Shown here: piece by piece, positions 36,130 through 48,900 of the stretch | Position numbering within the stretch: position 1 is the first letter of the stretch | Layout of the letters: the number at the start of each line of letters is the position of its first letter | Assembly (NCBI GenBank): GCA_037962975.1 | Contig: CM075673.1 | Coordinates: 151,486,667-151,550,666, forward strand | Length of the DNA stretch: 64,000 bases | Origin: Clitoria ternatea | Taxonomy: Eukaryota > Streptophyta > Magnoliopsida > Fabales > Fabaceae | Direction: 5' to 3' | Notes under the pieces: model-generated | What the model was told of the DNA's origin: nothing | The model's input: the letters and a program-made list of their open reading frames with translations, nothing else | The model's database searches: none | Translations under genes and position numbers: made by a program

Positions 36130-39100
36130 CATTTCTCACTTAATTAACATCACAATTTCATATCATCGTCCAAGTCTTATATACACCAATATACATCACG
36201 TTCTCAATTCATAATTCATTCATTCACTAAACAATATAAAGTCCACATATACACAACTAACTCTCATACATTTCGACACCTAATATCTGGATACTAAAGG
36301 ACTGGCCTTCAGCTGGGAGTCCGACTTGATATCCCGTGAACCCAACTTGGTTCACCGAGCCCAACTTGGCTCTCCACCTCAACCACTGGGTTCGACTTGA
36401 CCACTGGGTAGCTTAACTGGGCACAAAGACCACGGGAGCCAGAAAACGAGGGGTATACATACCGTTGGCCATCCCATACCACATAATCACATATCATATC
36501 TTATAAACATGGCATGTCATCAACAAACAACATACGCAACTACCAGAAACTAGCATGTACTCACAATACAGGGCGACCGACTTGTCAAGCCCATCCATAC
36601 AATGCTATCGCATATATCATCATACATACATAATCACCACTAATCCATAATTCCACATTCTTATCCATGCTCAAATATATATACACACCTCAAAGTAGAA
36701 TTATCACACACGCATACATTAATCTCACCATTCGGGTTACCATTCATACTAATCGAATAACTATGCAATTACATAATTAATTTAATCAACACATCTCTTT
36801 ATTATTCAACCATTTAATCTCATTTTATCATCTTATATAGTTATAACAATCACACTTAAGCAATCTATACCATTTATAACAATTCTTACTCAATTTCTAA
36901 ACTCCCGAATTTTATTCAAGTAACGATTCTAATTAATTATGACCCGAACATCCCCTTACCTCGAATCCAAGCTTCCACAATTTGCTCGAGGTGTCGGTTG
37001 CGTCCTCCAGTCACTTGATTCGTTGTCCCACCTCCAAATGCGATGCCCGCTTCGCCGCTCGCTCGACCAATGCTCGTTCTGGCACCTCGCCTCCCAATGT
37101 CCAAAAATGTAAGGAATTGAAGCTCCCCACAAAACCCAAGCAGAATCGCCTCAGAGGAGAAGAAAATGGAGAGAAAAGGTTCTGCCCGAACTGTTTTGCA
37201 TGCCTCTATTTTAAACTAATCGCGATGCTCATGCTACACGTCCCATTGGCGCTACGCGTCCCATTGGCGATATGCGTTAGGGTCCTGATGCCATTTTCTT
37301 AAAATTCCATTTTCCACTTAATTCCTTATATATATTATTATAATTATAACCCAAATAATACATTTATTTATTTCCATTTATTTAAAACATCAAGGATGTT
37401 ACACATAGAGTCGATAATCCTTATATGATTAACCTTGATAATTTACCCTCAAGTGATGCTAAAAGCCTTCTGTCAAAAGAAAAAGAATCATGGTTGTGGT
37501 ATAGAAGAATTGCCCATATTTATTTTGAGCATCTTGATAAACTTGTTTCAAAAAATCTAATAGACAGTCAACCTTCTTTAAAATTTGAAAATCTTTTTTG
37601 CGATGCATGTCAAAAAGGGAAACAAGTAAAGGCTTTTTCTAAATTGAAAAATGTGATTTCAACAAGCTGACCAACTTTTTCACATGGATCTATTTGGACC
37701 GTCTAAAATTAAAAGCTTTGGTGGTAATTATTATGCCCTTATGATTATGGATGATTACTCTTATTTTTCGTGGACCCTATTTATAACCATTATGGATGAA
37801 GGTTTTAAAGCGACCAACAATAGCCAAGGTTGTTCAAAATAAAAAAAAGATTTGATAATTACATCTATTCGAAGTGATCATGGGGGGAGTTTGAAAATTC
37901 CATTTTCAAAAACTATTGTACAAAACATGGGATTAAGCACAATTTCTCTGTCTCAAGAGTGCTTTAACAAAATGGAGTTGTTGAGAGGAAAAATCTTTTT
38001 TTTTTACAAGAATTGGCTCAAACCATGCTAAACAAAAATGAGTTTCCAAAATAATTTTAGGCTGATGCAGTGAGCATCGCATGTTTTGTAATGAATTAGG
38101 TCTTATTTAAGCCCATTTTAAAGAAAACTCCCTATGAGCTTTATAAGGGTAGAAAACCAGACATCTCATTCTTTCACATATTTGGATGCAAATGTTTTGT
38201 TTTGAATAATGGAAATGACAACCTTAGAAAATTTAACGCTAAGTTAATAAGGCTATTTTTCTTGGTTACTCATTAAATAGTAAGACATTCAGGGTGTTTA
38301 ATAAATGAACTTTAACTATTCAAGAATCTTTCCATGTATCTTTTGATGAATCTGACCTAAAGACATTGGGAAAAGTAGTTAACTCTCTTGCAGATCAACT
38401 TGAGGAGCTAGAACTAATGATCAAAAAGAGGAAGAGACTAGTCTTAATCAAACACCTAAGGAGTGAGGACCTCAAATAATTATCCCCTCGAGAATGTGAT
38501 CGGTGATGTCACTAAGAGAGTGTCTACTCGAAACTATTTAAGAAAAATCTATCATAATGTTGTATTTATCTCTAAAATTAAACCCTTATGCATTGAATAG
38601 GCTCTCTTATATGAGTCTTCAGGATTAGCTATGCAAGATGAGTTGAACCAATTCAAAAGGAACCTAGTTTGGGAGTTCGTCCCTAGGCCTTTTGATCACT
38701 CGGTAATTGACACTAAGTGGGTCTTTAGAAACAAACCAAGTGAATCAGGGTACTCACACATAATAAAGCTAGGCAGTGGCTAAGGGGTATAATCAGGAGG
38801 AAGGTGTAGATTATGATGAAACTTTTACACCCGTCGTTAGACTAGAAGCCATTCATCTTTTACTTGCTTGTGCATGCTCGCTTAATTTTAAACTTTACCA
38901 AATGGATGTGAAAAACACATTCTTGAATGGTTTTATTCAAGAAGAAGTTTATGTGGAACAACCACCTGGTTTTGAAAAATTAATCATGTTTTTAAATTGA
39001 AAAAAGGTTTTTTATTGACTAAAACAAGCTCTAAAAGCCCGGTATGATCAGCTAAGCCCTTTTTCTTTTAGAAAATGATTTTGAAAAAAGAAAGGTGGAC

Positions 39101-40092
39101 ACTACTCTCTTTATTAAGAAAACCACTAATGACATCTTACTAGTACAAGTTGGTGTTAATGACATAATCTTTAGAGCTACTAATGATATACTTTGTAAAG
39201 AGTTCTATGGTGTGATATAGGAAGAATTTGAAATGTCCATGATGGGGTAGCTGACCTACTTCTTGGGTTTGTAAATCAAGAAAACTAAGGAATGGTTCTT
39301 AATTAATTCAAATATTGTAAGGAGAACCTTAAAAAGCTTGGAATGGATAAAGCAAAGGAAACAACTACACCCATGAACACCACTTGTTATTTAGAGAAGA
39401 ACGAATCTAGAAATTGTGTTAACGACGAGAAATATCAAGGTATGACCGACTATCCACTATATATTACCGCCATTAAGCCCAATATAATATTTGTTGTGTT
39501 CATGTGTGCTCGCTTTCAATCTTAACCTAATGAATCTCACGTGTATGCTATAAAAAAAATCCTAACATATTTAGTAGGAACACAACACATGGGTTTATGG
39601 TATCCCAAAGGAGTGGGATCTTATCTTATTGGTTATTCCGATTATTATTTTGTGGGTGTCAAGGTCGATTAGAAGAGTACTAGTGGAACATGGCCATTTG
39701 CTTTGAAGTTCACTTGTTTCTTAGCACTTCAAGAAATATGCCAGTATGGCCTTGTCCACATCTAAGGTAGAGTATGTTGCCACTAGGAGATGTTGTGGTC
39801 AAATTCTTTGGTTGAGACAACAACTAGCAGATTACAGTATCCATCTCAATCACATCCCTATAAGATGTGACAACACTAGTGCCATCAACCTAGCCAAAAA
39901 TCTAGTCATGCACTCTAGGACTAAACACATAGAGATTAGGCATCACTTTATATGTGATCATGTTTAAAATGGTGATTACATGCTTAAGTTTATTGAATCA
40001 TTTAAACAAATAATTGATATATTTACTAAGCCTTTGGATAAGGAAAACTTCTTTTTCATAAGACCTAAGCTAGGGTTAATAAACTCATCTTG

Positions 40093-42030
40093 ACTCAAAT
40101 GTCTACCTATGTAAGTTAGTTTGTCTATCATTCTAACTTGAGTAAAACAAAGCTCATGAGTTGCTTGTTTTAGGAATGTTTTACTAAATGATTGGATACC
40201 TAACTAAAATCCTAAGAACTATTAACAGTCAATGGGAAGTTCTAGCTAGAAACAAAATGATACTTAAATAGTTATTCCAGACCCACCCCTCTTTCTTAGA
40301 AACCAACCTAACTACAATACTAGACTTTCACGCTCAAGTTCTATCTTGTGCAATCCAAGAAAAACAAAATCATGGAAGGAAATGGAATGGAGGAACAAGA
40401 CCGTGCATTTAAAAATAGAGGGGTTTGAACCAAAAAGCCAAAAATGGTTTGAACCAACTTTGGCCTATGGTTCAAACCAAAAATAACAATTTTGGCTCAT
40501 TTGGGATATTCTAGGTCTCTGTGACCAAGGCCTGCTCCACGGTGGTGCTCCGTCTCTATAAAAAAAACTTCTCTGGCTCTTTTGGAAACACATCACCTTC
40601 TATTATCTTTTTTATCATTTTCCCAATTTTTCATCTTTCAAGATTATAGCTCAAAGGTTCAAAAAAATGGTGGTCTTTGATGATGAAGACTACACACTTA
40701 TTCATGTTGTTAAAGGCACTCGCAAGGTGATCTTACCTTTTTGGGATGACATGGGATTTCTTTACAATGAAGGCTTCACAACGATGAAAATCATTAACTT
40801 CTATGAGTTAGGTACTTTTGTTTCCTTATACAAAAGTTACTATGAGCTATGCGGGAGTTCTACACCTATATTCGAGAAAGGCACGAGATCTTTAGTGCTT
40901 GTGTGAGTGGATAAATTATTCCCTTGGATCTACCCACATTCTATAGGACTCTTGTTCTTCTACTCTCTCTACCTCTTTTGGTGACCATTCTTTTGAGAGA
41001 TGGAAAGATGACTAGGACACCATGACGGCAAGAGTTTAGTTGTGTCGTGATGTTGCTACCAAAGTTAAAAGGGACGTTGGATCTCTTACCACACAAAATC
41101 AAGTACTTCATTACTTCTTGGTAAAAATTCTTTTGCCAAGGAACAATCACTTTTCAGATGTGACCAATGATGACGTATTGCTACTTTGGGCCATGAACTA
41201 TAAAAAGCCGATTAACTGGGGAAGAATAATTCTCAGACATATGGCTGAGAAGGAAGATTCTTATTTACCTTATGGGATGCAAATCACTAAGCTGCTGGAG
41301 AAGAACAATATAGACCTTTCTAGAATCCCTTTTTCATTAACAAGTGTGGCATTATGAAGACAAATGATGAACTTTAGGTGACCAATAAAAAGAAAGGCAA
41401 AGAGATAGGGGTAGCTTCTGGTAGCGAACCCAAACTCTAGGGAGATTTGGATACTAAGGACTTTGAAGACATCCTTGGTGACTTTGACTCTTTGGGTACC
41501 TCTCTCTTTGGAATAGCTCCCCAAGCCCCTCTACAACCTTAACGCATATATTTTAAAGAGAAGGTGCTCACAATGATGCAAGGGATGTATGAAGAGATCC
41601 ACGATTCTAATAGTCTTATTAGAGACCTATGAGCTGATTTATGTGAGGTTAAGAACAACGTTAGAGCAGAGGTTCGTGACCTTCACACAGATATAAGGGA
41701 TGTCCAAATATATTTAGCCATCATGTCTATTCTTGGGGATTCCCCTTGAGAGTAAAAGTTATCCTAGTTATTTTTCCCTATATATTGTTTTTGATAATAT
41801 CAAAAGGGGAGAAATATCTTAGTGTTTTATATTAGGAGATGAGGTGAGAATCTTACTCTAGGAGTAGTTTTTAGGATTAATTTCTTTTCTTGTTTGCCTT
41901 AGGAAGTTTATGTTTAATTTGTCATAGGAAAATTTTTTTATCATACAATTTATATAATTGATTTTCATTATTATGCTCTAATCTTATCACCCCAATGATG
42001 GTTTGCCATCATTAAAAGGAGGAGACTATA
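40093..42030 (+). pseudogene. Element D post-pol region with an extra (env-position) ORF, broken
   Basis: Follows RNase H of element D. One frame (40667-40906) starts MVVFDDEDYTLIHVVKG and contains FYELGTFVSLYKSYYELCG. Another (41040-41357) contains LHYFLVKILLPRNNHFSDV, then LLLWAMNYKKPINWGRIIL. The latter pattern resembles the 'putative plant transposon protein' type domain found in many plant repeat-derived proteins. SIRE-type copia elements often carry an additional ORF here, sometimes called env-like. I see no signal peptide or clear transmembrane helix, so calling it an envelope is not justified. Frames are interrupted, so it is non-functional in this copy. Confidence 0.55.
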
Positions 42031-43025
42031 ATTCCTGTGTGTAGGTAAATATTTTAATAATGACAAACCAAATGAAACCTAAGATAAAATGGAACTAAGG
42101 CGTGGTTGAGCATTAATGCAAAAGGAAATAAGTCTGGGACGCACCCTATGAAGTGAAGTCCATGCGTGGAGCTTTAAGCTTTTAAGGATCAGAAGTGCCT
42201 CAGTGTTGTTGATCTTTTTATCTGGGCCTTATAATTTGTTTAAAATTGTTAAGATGGTTTAATGACCATGAATTAAGCAAAGGGAAACAACAAAAGCCTT
42301 AAAAAGTTTTTTGAAGGAACTAAAAATGAGTCAAGGACCAAACAAATGAATGTACTAGGCGGAAAAACACGTTTTAGGCCAAAACCAGATGATTCAAACC
42401 ATTATGGGTCATGGTTCAAACCAACAGCTCTGTATCTGGCTCATTTTTTTAGTTCTGACTTATTTTTGGTAGGTTCTTACTTTGAGTAACTAGGCATATT
42501 TTGTTTCCATTCTTAGGGAATAATGTTTGCTATAAATTAAGTGCCCATTGCTTGAAAAATGATACATCAATTTCTTTGTAAATCTTATACAAGAGTCATT
42601 CTCCTTCTTACTCTCTTCTAAGTTCTCTTTCTGTCATAAGATTCAGGTGTAATCCTCTTTTTATTTTTTGCTATTAGACTAGAGTGTTTGGGTCTAAGGT
42701 AAGAGATAGTGATCTCTAGGATATCTTAAGGCTTCTTTGATTCTGTTGGTGTTAGAAAATGGGTTGTGAGGAAGTTTTATATTTAGGCTAGCTAGGTAGT
42801 TCAAGAGTTGTAAATAGATACCCTTATAACCATTTCATATTATAGTGTATAATTCTAGGTCTTTATGTTAGGAGACTACAGTAGATCATAGTGGTAGTGA
42901 TCAAACTAGGATACATTATGGTGTAATCCCTCTTTATGAGAGTTATTTAAAATAATATTTCTTGCTTTCTGCTCTTTGCGAGAAAAATCCAAGACTTAAT
43001 TCATCCCCCTTGTTAAGTCTGAGGC
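42031..43025 (+). mobile_element. 3' LTR of element D (borders approximate)
   Basis: A purine tract 'aaaaggaggagact' (42016-42029) after 'ggtttgccatcatt' is the PPT arrangement usual for SIRE/Maximus elements. The following block begins near TGTGTGTAGG and ends near 'ttaattcatcccccttg' / 'gtctgaggca', which resembles the end of LTRs in this lineage. The opposite-strand fragment E starts immediately afterwards. Confidence 0.5.
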
Positions 43026-45340
43026 AACTTTTCAACAACCATGTCAAAACTTGAAAAACTAGTACTATATTATGGTTGGTTCCCAAAAAAAAGAGGTGGG
43101 TCTGGTGTGACCGTTTAAGTATAAAATCTTTCCTTAGCCAAAAATTCCCACTAACTATTAACAAATTTAGAGTTTCAATTAAGGTTTTAACCACTTTATA
43201 ACACAATTATCAAACTTGTTTAACTTGAAACAAATAGCTTACACATTTGCTTTTTGCTTAAGTTAGAATAACATACAGGCAAACACATACAGAAAATCAC
43301 TTGATGCAAGATGAGTTCATTAACCCTAGCTCATGTCTTATGAAAAAAAAGCTTTCCTTAGCTAAAGACTTAGTAAAAATATCAGCTAGTTGTTTAGATG
43401 ATTCCAAAACTCAAGCATGCAATCTTTATTTTGAATATTATCACAAATGAAATGATGCTTAATCTCTATGTTTTTAGTCCTAGAGTGCATGACTGGGTTC
43501 TTTGTTAAGTTGGTAGCACTAGTGTTGTCACATCTTATAGGGATGTGATCAAGATGAATACTATAATCTACTAGTTGTTGCCTCAACCATAGAATTTGAG
43601 CATAATAATTCCTAGCGACATCATACTCTGTCTCAACTGTGGATAAGGCCACGATGGCTTACTTCTTGGAGTTCCAAGAAACAAGTGAACTTTCAAAGAA
43701 ATGGCAAGTTCCACTAGTACTCTTCCCATCGACCTTACAATGTACATAATCAGAATCGGAATAACTAACGAGGCACTAAATATATTAAGATTCTTTTTAT
43801 AACAACAGATGTTTTCATTTAGGCAAGATTGAAAGCAAGCACACACGCATACCGTAAACACTATATCAGGCCTATTAGTGGTGAGATAAAGTAAAAAGCC
43901 AATCACATCTTGATATTTCTTCTCGTCAACACATTTACTTGATTCATTCTTCTCTTAGTAGCAAAAGATGCTTATTGGTGTAGTTGTCTCCTTTGCTTTG
44001 TCCATTCCAAACTTCTTGAGGAGCTCCTTGCAATATTTAGATTGACTTAGGAATATTCCTTCCTTAGTTTTCTTGATTTGCAAGCCCAAGAAGTAAGTCA
44101 ACTCCCCTCATGATGGACATCTCGAATTCTTCCTCTATCACTCTTGAGAACTCCTTATAGAATTTTTTATTAGTAAACTATTATGTCAACCATATAAACT
44201 TGTACTAAAAGGATATTAATGGCGCTTTTCTTTATAAAGAATGTGGTGTCCACCTTTCCTTTTTCAAAATCATTTTCTAATAAAAAAGAGCTTAACCAAT
44301 CATACCAAGCTCTTAGAGCTTGTTTTAATCCATAAAAGTCCTTTTTTAATTTAAAAACATGATCGTTCAAAACTTTCAAAATCGGGTGGCTATTCTACAT
44401 AAAAATCTTCTTGAATAAAACTATTTAAGAAGGCACTCTTGACATCCATTTGGTAAAGTTTAAAATCGAGCGAACATGTGAAAGCAAGCAAAAGATGAAT
44501 AAGTTCTAGCCTGGTGACATGTGTAAATGTTTCATCATAATCTATTCCTTCCTCTTGATTATACTAGTTAGCCATTAGCCTAGCTTTATTATGTGTTATT
44601 ATCCTTGGTTCGTCTAGTTTGTTTCTAAACACCCACTCTACCAATCACCGACTGGTTAGAAAGCCTAGGAGCAAGCTCCTATACTTGGTTCCTTTCGAAT
44701 TGGTTTAATTCATCTCGGATAGTTAAACCCTAAAACCCATCAACTAGAGCCTTCTCTATGCATGCAAGTTCAATTTTAGAAAAAAATGCAACATTATTAC
44801 AAAAATTTCATAAAGAGCTTCAAGTAGATACTCCCTTAGTGACATCACCAATCACATTATCGAGGGGATGATTCTTTGAGGTCCTCCATTCCTTGGGTGG
44901 TTGGATGGGACTAAGCTTTTCCTCTTCTTGATCCTTTGTGTCTAATTCCTCGAGTTCATCTACAAGATAGTCAACTACCATTCCTAGTCTTTTGGGGTCA
45001 GATTCATCAAAGGATACATGAATAGACTCTTCAATGGTCATAGTTCTTTTATTATGTACTTTATACACCTTACTATTTATTTAATGAGTAACTAAGAAAA
45101 ACTACCTAATCAGACTTAGCATTGAATTTTCCAAGATTATCTTTCTCATTGTTTAAATCAAAGTATTTACATCCTAAGACATGAAAGAAGGAGATGTTTG
45201 GTTTTCTTCCCTTATAAAGCTTGTAGGGCGTTTTCTTTAAAATGAGTTGTATCAAAACTTGATTCATTATAAAACAAGTAGTACTTACTACATTGGCCCA
45301 AAAATGTTTTGGAAGATAACTTTCATTTAGCATGTAATGT
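43026..45340 (-). pseudogene. Element E: SIRE/Maximus-like copia pol fragment, opposite orientation to D
   Basis: Read on the minus strand: end of integrase (LPKHFWANVVSTTCFIMNQV, 45333-45106); a linker with SIHVSFDESDPKRLG (about 45010); a partial RT with LKQALRAWYDWLSSFLLEND (about 44320-44260) and QVYMVDIIVY (the usual YVDD reads YMVD); RNase H (43652-43386, MALSTVETEYDVARNYYAQI, RCDNTSATNLTKNPV); and a 3' non-coding tail matching that of element D. Stops and shifts break every domain. The 5' part (gag, protease) is absent beyond 45340. Confidence 0.8.
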
Positions 45341-45960
45341 TATTTTATTTAACAAATATAAATTTAAATATCATATATTACTAAATAAAACTAATTGAAA
45401 AGAAATAGATTTTATCATATGTATTTTATAATAAAGGAGATAAGTGTTTTTTTTAGTTTTATTTACTAATGCATGATATTTAAATTATATTTGTTAAATA
45501 TTAAGTTAATCTAAATATGAAAAGATAATACATTTTGCAAAATAAAATTTATAATTATGATGACTAAAGATTTTAATAAGGATAATATATATTTTATTTT
45601 TAATTTGAATTTTTAATTAATTAGTAGATTTGATTTAAATAAATATAATTTTATTTAAATATTTGTAGTATTTGATGCATTTCATGTTAAATTTACTAAT
45701 ATATATTGATTTAAAAAATATAATTTTTAATTTAAAAAATATAAAAGTTTAACCGTTAACAATGTTTCAAATAGTCACATGACATTTGACATTCTGGATG
45801 TGACATGAATTGTCCGTGATTATGATTTTTAACCGTTGACAATAGAGGTTTCATCCACGACTTATGCGACACAGCCATGTGTCACTCTCTTATTGTGTCG
45901 CACTGTGTATATACGACTAGTGTATCGTATGGGCCTCATATGACACACAAAAACGACCCC
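45341..45960. other. AT-rich spacer, nothing recognised
   Basis: Very AT-rich with no gene. A GC-richer stretch at about 45780-45950 may belong to a lost LTR of the neighbouring Athila-like element. Confidence 0.4.
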
Positions 45961-45977
45961 AGACATGTAATTTTTTT

Positions 45978-48900
45978 TTGAAATGCCCTATTAATAAAAA
46001 AAGCCCTAACCTGCACTTACAAATGTTTTTGGAGTATTATGACACGCTTAAGGTAAACAGAGTTTCGAGCGACACAATTAGAATGATACTTTTCCCTTTA
46101 TATTTGAGGGATAAGGCACGTGCTTGGCTCTATTCTTTGCCTAAAGGATCCATCTCCACCTAGACTGAGCTTTCCACCATTTTCCGTAACAAATACTAAA
46201 ATTGACCAGTTGAGGAAGCAAATCATCTCTTTCATACAGAAAGATGATGAGACGTTATATGATGCTTGAGAGTGCTACAAGGAACTTCTTAGAGAATGTC
46301 CCCACCATGGGATACAACAATGACTTACTGTTCATATCTTTTATAATAGACTTACCACGAGCCATCGTGTTACTTTGGATGTCACAGCTGGTGGCACCTT
46401 CATGAGTAAAAACATAAGGGAAAGGTATAATCTGATTGAGGAGGTTGCTCAGAATTCTTATCAGTGGTCCTCAGAAAGGAATGCGTCATCTAAAGCTCAA
46501 GGTAAGCACTTTGTTAATGCCATATCCCTTTTGACTGCTAAAATTAAAGCTTTTTCTGAAAAATTTGATAAACTTGATGCATGTACTACTAACATTTTGT
46601 ATGAGCTTTATGGTAATACAAGTCATGTTGCTAGTGTATGCAAGTTAAAACTCCTACAAAATCAGGAATCTAAAATACAATATATGGATAGGAAGGTGAT
46701 TATAGACCCTTTGCACCATAAAAGTCAAGATTAGAGTCTTTACTTAAGACCTTTGTGAGCAACCAAACAAAACAAAATAAGGAGTTTACAAAATATTTAA
46801 AGGACCTAAACTTTAAAGTAAATGTTATAGCCATACACAACAAAAATTTGGAGATTTAGTTGGCTCAACAAAAAAGTCATACATTAGCGGTAAGATTAAG
46901 AGGTAGGAAGCCTTAGAGAGCCCAATGCCAACATAAAAAGAAGGGGAGGATCCTAACAAAGTGGAAGGGAATTCTATACCAGGACCTAGTGGAACTGAGA
47001 TGGAGGAGAAGAAAAAGGTGAAACCATATCAAACTCTCATTCCCTATCCACAACGGTTGTCCAAGGCAAAACTGGATAAATAATTTGGTAAGTTCCTCGA
47101 AGTTCTTAAAAAGCTTTATATTAATATACCGTTTAGAAAGGCTTTGTAGCAAATGCCAACGTACGTGAAGCTCTTGAAGGATATCTTGTCTAATAAAAAG
47201 TAAATTTAAGGAAGATGGAACGATTGCACTTATTGAGAAGTGCAATGCCTTAATCCAAAAGAAGCTTCCACCTAAGCTCCAAGATCCAGGTAGTTTTTCT
47301 ATTCCATGCATGATAGGAAATATGAATATTGATAAAGCACTTTGTGATCTAGGAGTTTATGTTAGCTTGATGCCATTATCTGATTGTGAAAAATTGAATT
47401 TAGGTGAATTGAAACCTACTAGGATGTCATTGCAGTTAGCTGATAGATCTGTTAAATATCCTATGGGTATCCTTGAGGATGTCCCTATTAAAGTAGGAAA
47501 ATTTTTTACACATGTTGATTTTGTTGTTTTAGAAATGGAAGAGGACTCTTTAATCACTATCATTTTACGGAGACCGTTTCTTGCCACTATAGGAGTAGTT
47601 ATTGGTATTAAGAATGGTATATTATCTCTTAGTGTAGGAGACCAAAAAGTGGAATTTAATCTTAAACATGTGGTAAAAAAGTCATTGATTGATGATTATT
47701 GCTATAAGATTGATGTTTGTGATTTGGTGGTGAAGGAATAGGCCTTAAAAAACTCTCTGGATCCATTAGATTTTATTTTGGCTGCTTCTACTAATTCTGC
47801 AGGTAATCCTTTGGGAGAAGAGGATGTAGAAATTCCACCCCAAACTAAGGAGGAAACTAAAATTGAATTAAAACCTCTCCTAAATTCTTTGATGTATGAA
47901 TTTCTTGGACCTAATTCTACTTATCCTGTGATTGTTGCTGCTAGTTTAAATAAGGAAGAAACTGAAAAGCTTTTAGAATAACTTAAGCTATATAGAAAAG
48001 TTATAGGCTATTCCATGGATGACATACAAGGGATTAGCCCATCTTTTTGCATGTATACTATATCTATTGTTGAAAACTGTAAGCCTTCAATGGAACACCA
48101 AAGGAGGCTTAATCTTAAATTACATGAGGTTGTTAAAAAAGAGGTTCTAAAGCTTTTAGATTCAGGTGTCATTTACCCTATTGGCAATAGTAAATGGGTT
48201 AGCCTTGTACATGTAGTGCCAAAAAAAGGGAGAATGATCATTGTTAGGAATGAGAAAGGTGAGTTGATTCCTACTAGGATAACATCTGGGTGACGCATGT
48301 GCATTGATTATAAAAAGTCAAATAATGCCATTAAAAGAGATCATTTTCCTTTACCCTTTATTGATCAAGTGCTTGAGAGACTTGCTAAACATTCATATTT
48401 TTGTTATTTGGATGGATACTTTGGTTTTCACCAAATACTCATTCACCCTTCTAACCAAGAAAAGACCACTTTTACTTGCCCATATGGGACTTTTGGTTAT
48501 AGGCGAATGTCTTTTGGCCTTTATAATGCACCTACGACTTTTCAAAGCTGTACGCATGAAATTTTTTTTGATTTAATTGAAAACATCATGGAGGTTTTTA
48601 TGGATGATTATTCTGTATATGGTGTAAATTTTGATAATTGCCTCATGAATCTTTTAAAGGTTTCGCAACAATGTCAGGAAACTAACTTGGTTTTGAATTA
48701 GGACAAATGTCATTTTATGGTAAGAGAAACGATTGTTTTATGGCATTTAATTTCTAAAAGAAGTATAGAGGTGGATAAGGCAAAAATTGAAGTAATTAAA
48801 AAATTACCACCTCTAAAGAATGTTAAAGGTGTAAGGAGTTTCCTTGGACATGCCAGTTTTTACCAAAGATTTATTAAAGATTTCTCCAAAATCACTAAAC

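Larger units (their letters stand above)
34935..37403. mobile_element. 2.47 kb solo LTR inserted in element D
   Basis: Begins TGTAACGTCC and ends GGATGTTACA, so the termini TGTAAC/GTTACA are perfectly inverted. Flanks are CATAA (34930-34934) and CATAG (37404-37408), a 5-bp target duplication with one difference. The element D frame reads straight across when the block is removed (FIGH|RVDNPYMINLD). There is no internal pol sequence. It holds several microsatellites and an unrelated 106-codon frame (36982-37302). The length suits a large gypsy (Tekay/Ogre-type) LTR, but the family is not identified. Confidence 0.85.
33465..40092 (+). pseudogene. Element D: SIRE/Maximus-like Ty1/copia gag-pol, decayed and split by a solo LTR
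   Basis: Gag is 5'-truncated; the frame WQPIVTTIKAT (33484-33516) shifts into the ORF at 33446-33757 (LENMSLTNIFGKLQEYKQQL). Two CCHC knuckles follow (CFKCGKIGHFKFNC, about 33792; CYYCGIKRHKTSMC, about 34443). The protease site reads WYLDNGCLRHMTSD (34633 on; the usual DSG is DNG). Pre-integrase resumes after the 34935-37403 insertion (LWYRRIAHIYFEHLDKL). Integrase has LFGPSKIKSFGGNYYALMIMDDYS, and the catalytic Glu remains in NGVVERKN (about 37973). RT is at 38776-39000 (YNQEEGVDYDETFTPVVRLEAI). RNase H is at 39746-39967 (MALSTSKVEYVA, RCDNTSAINLAKN), ending at the TGA near 40092. There are many stops and shifts. The related fragment E lies in opposite orientation at 43026-45340. Confidence 0.85.

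Noticed and set aside
36982..37302. 106-codon ORF
   Set aside because: Lies entirely within the 2.47 kb solo LTR and has no recognisable domain.
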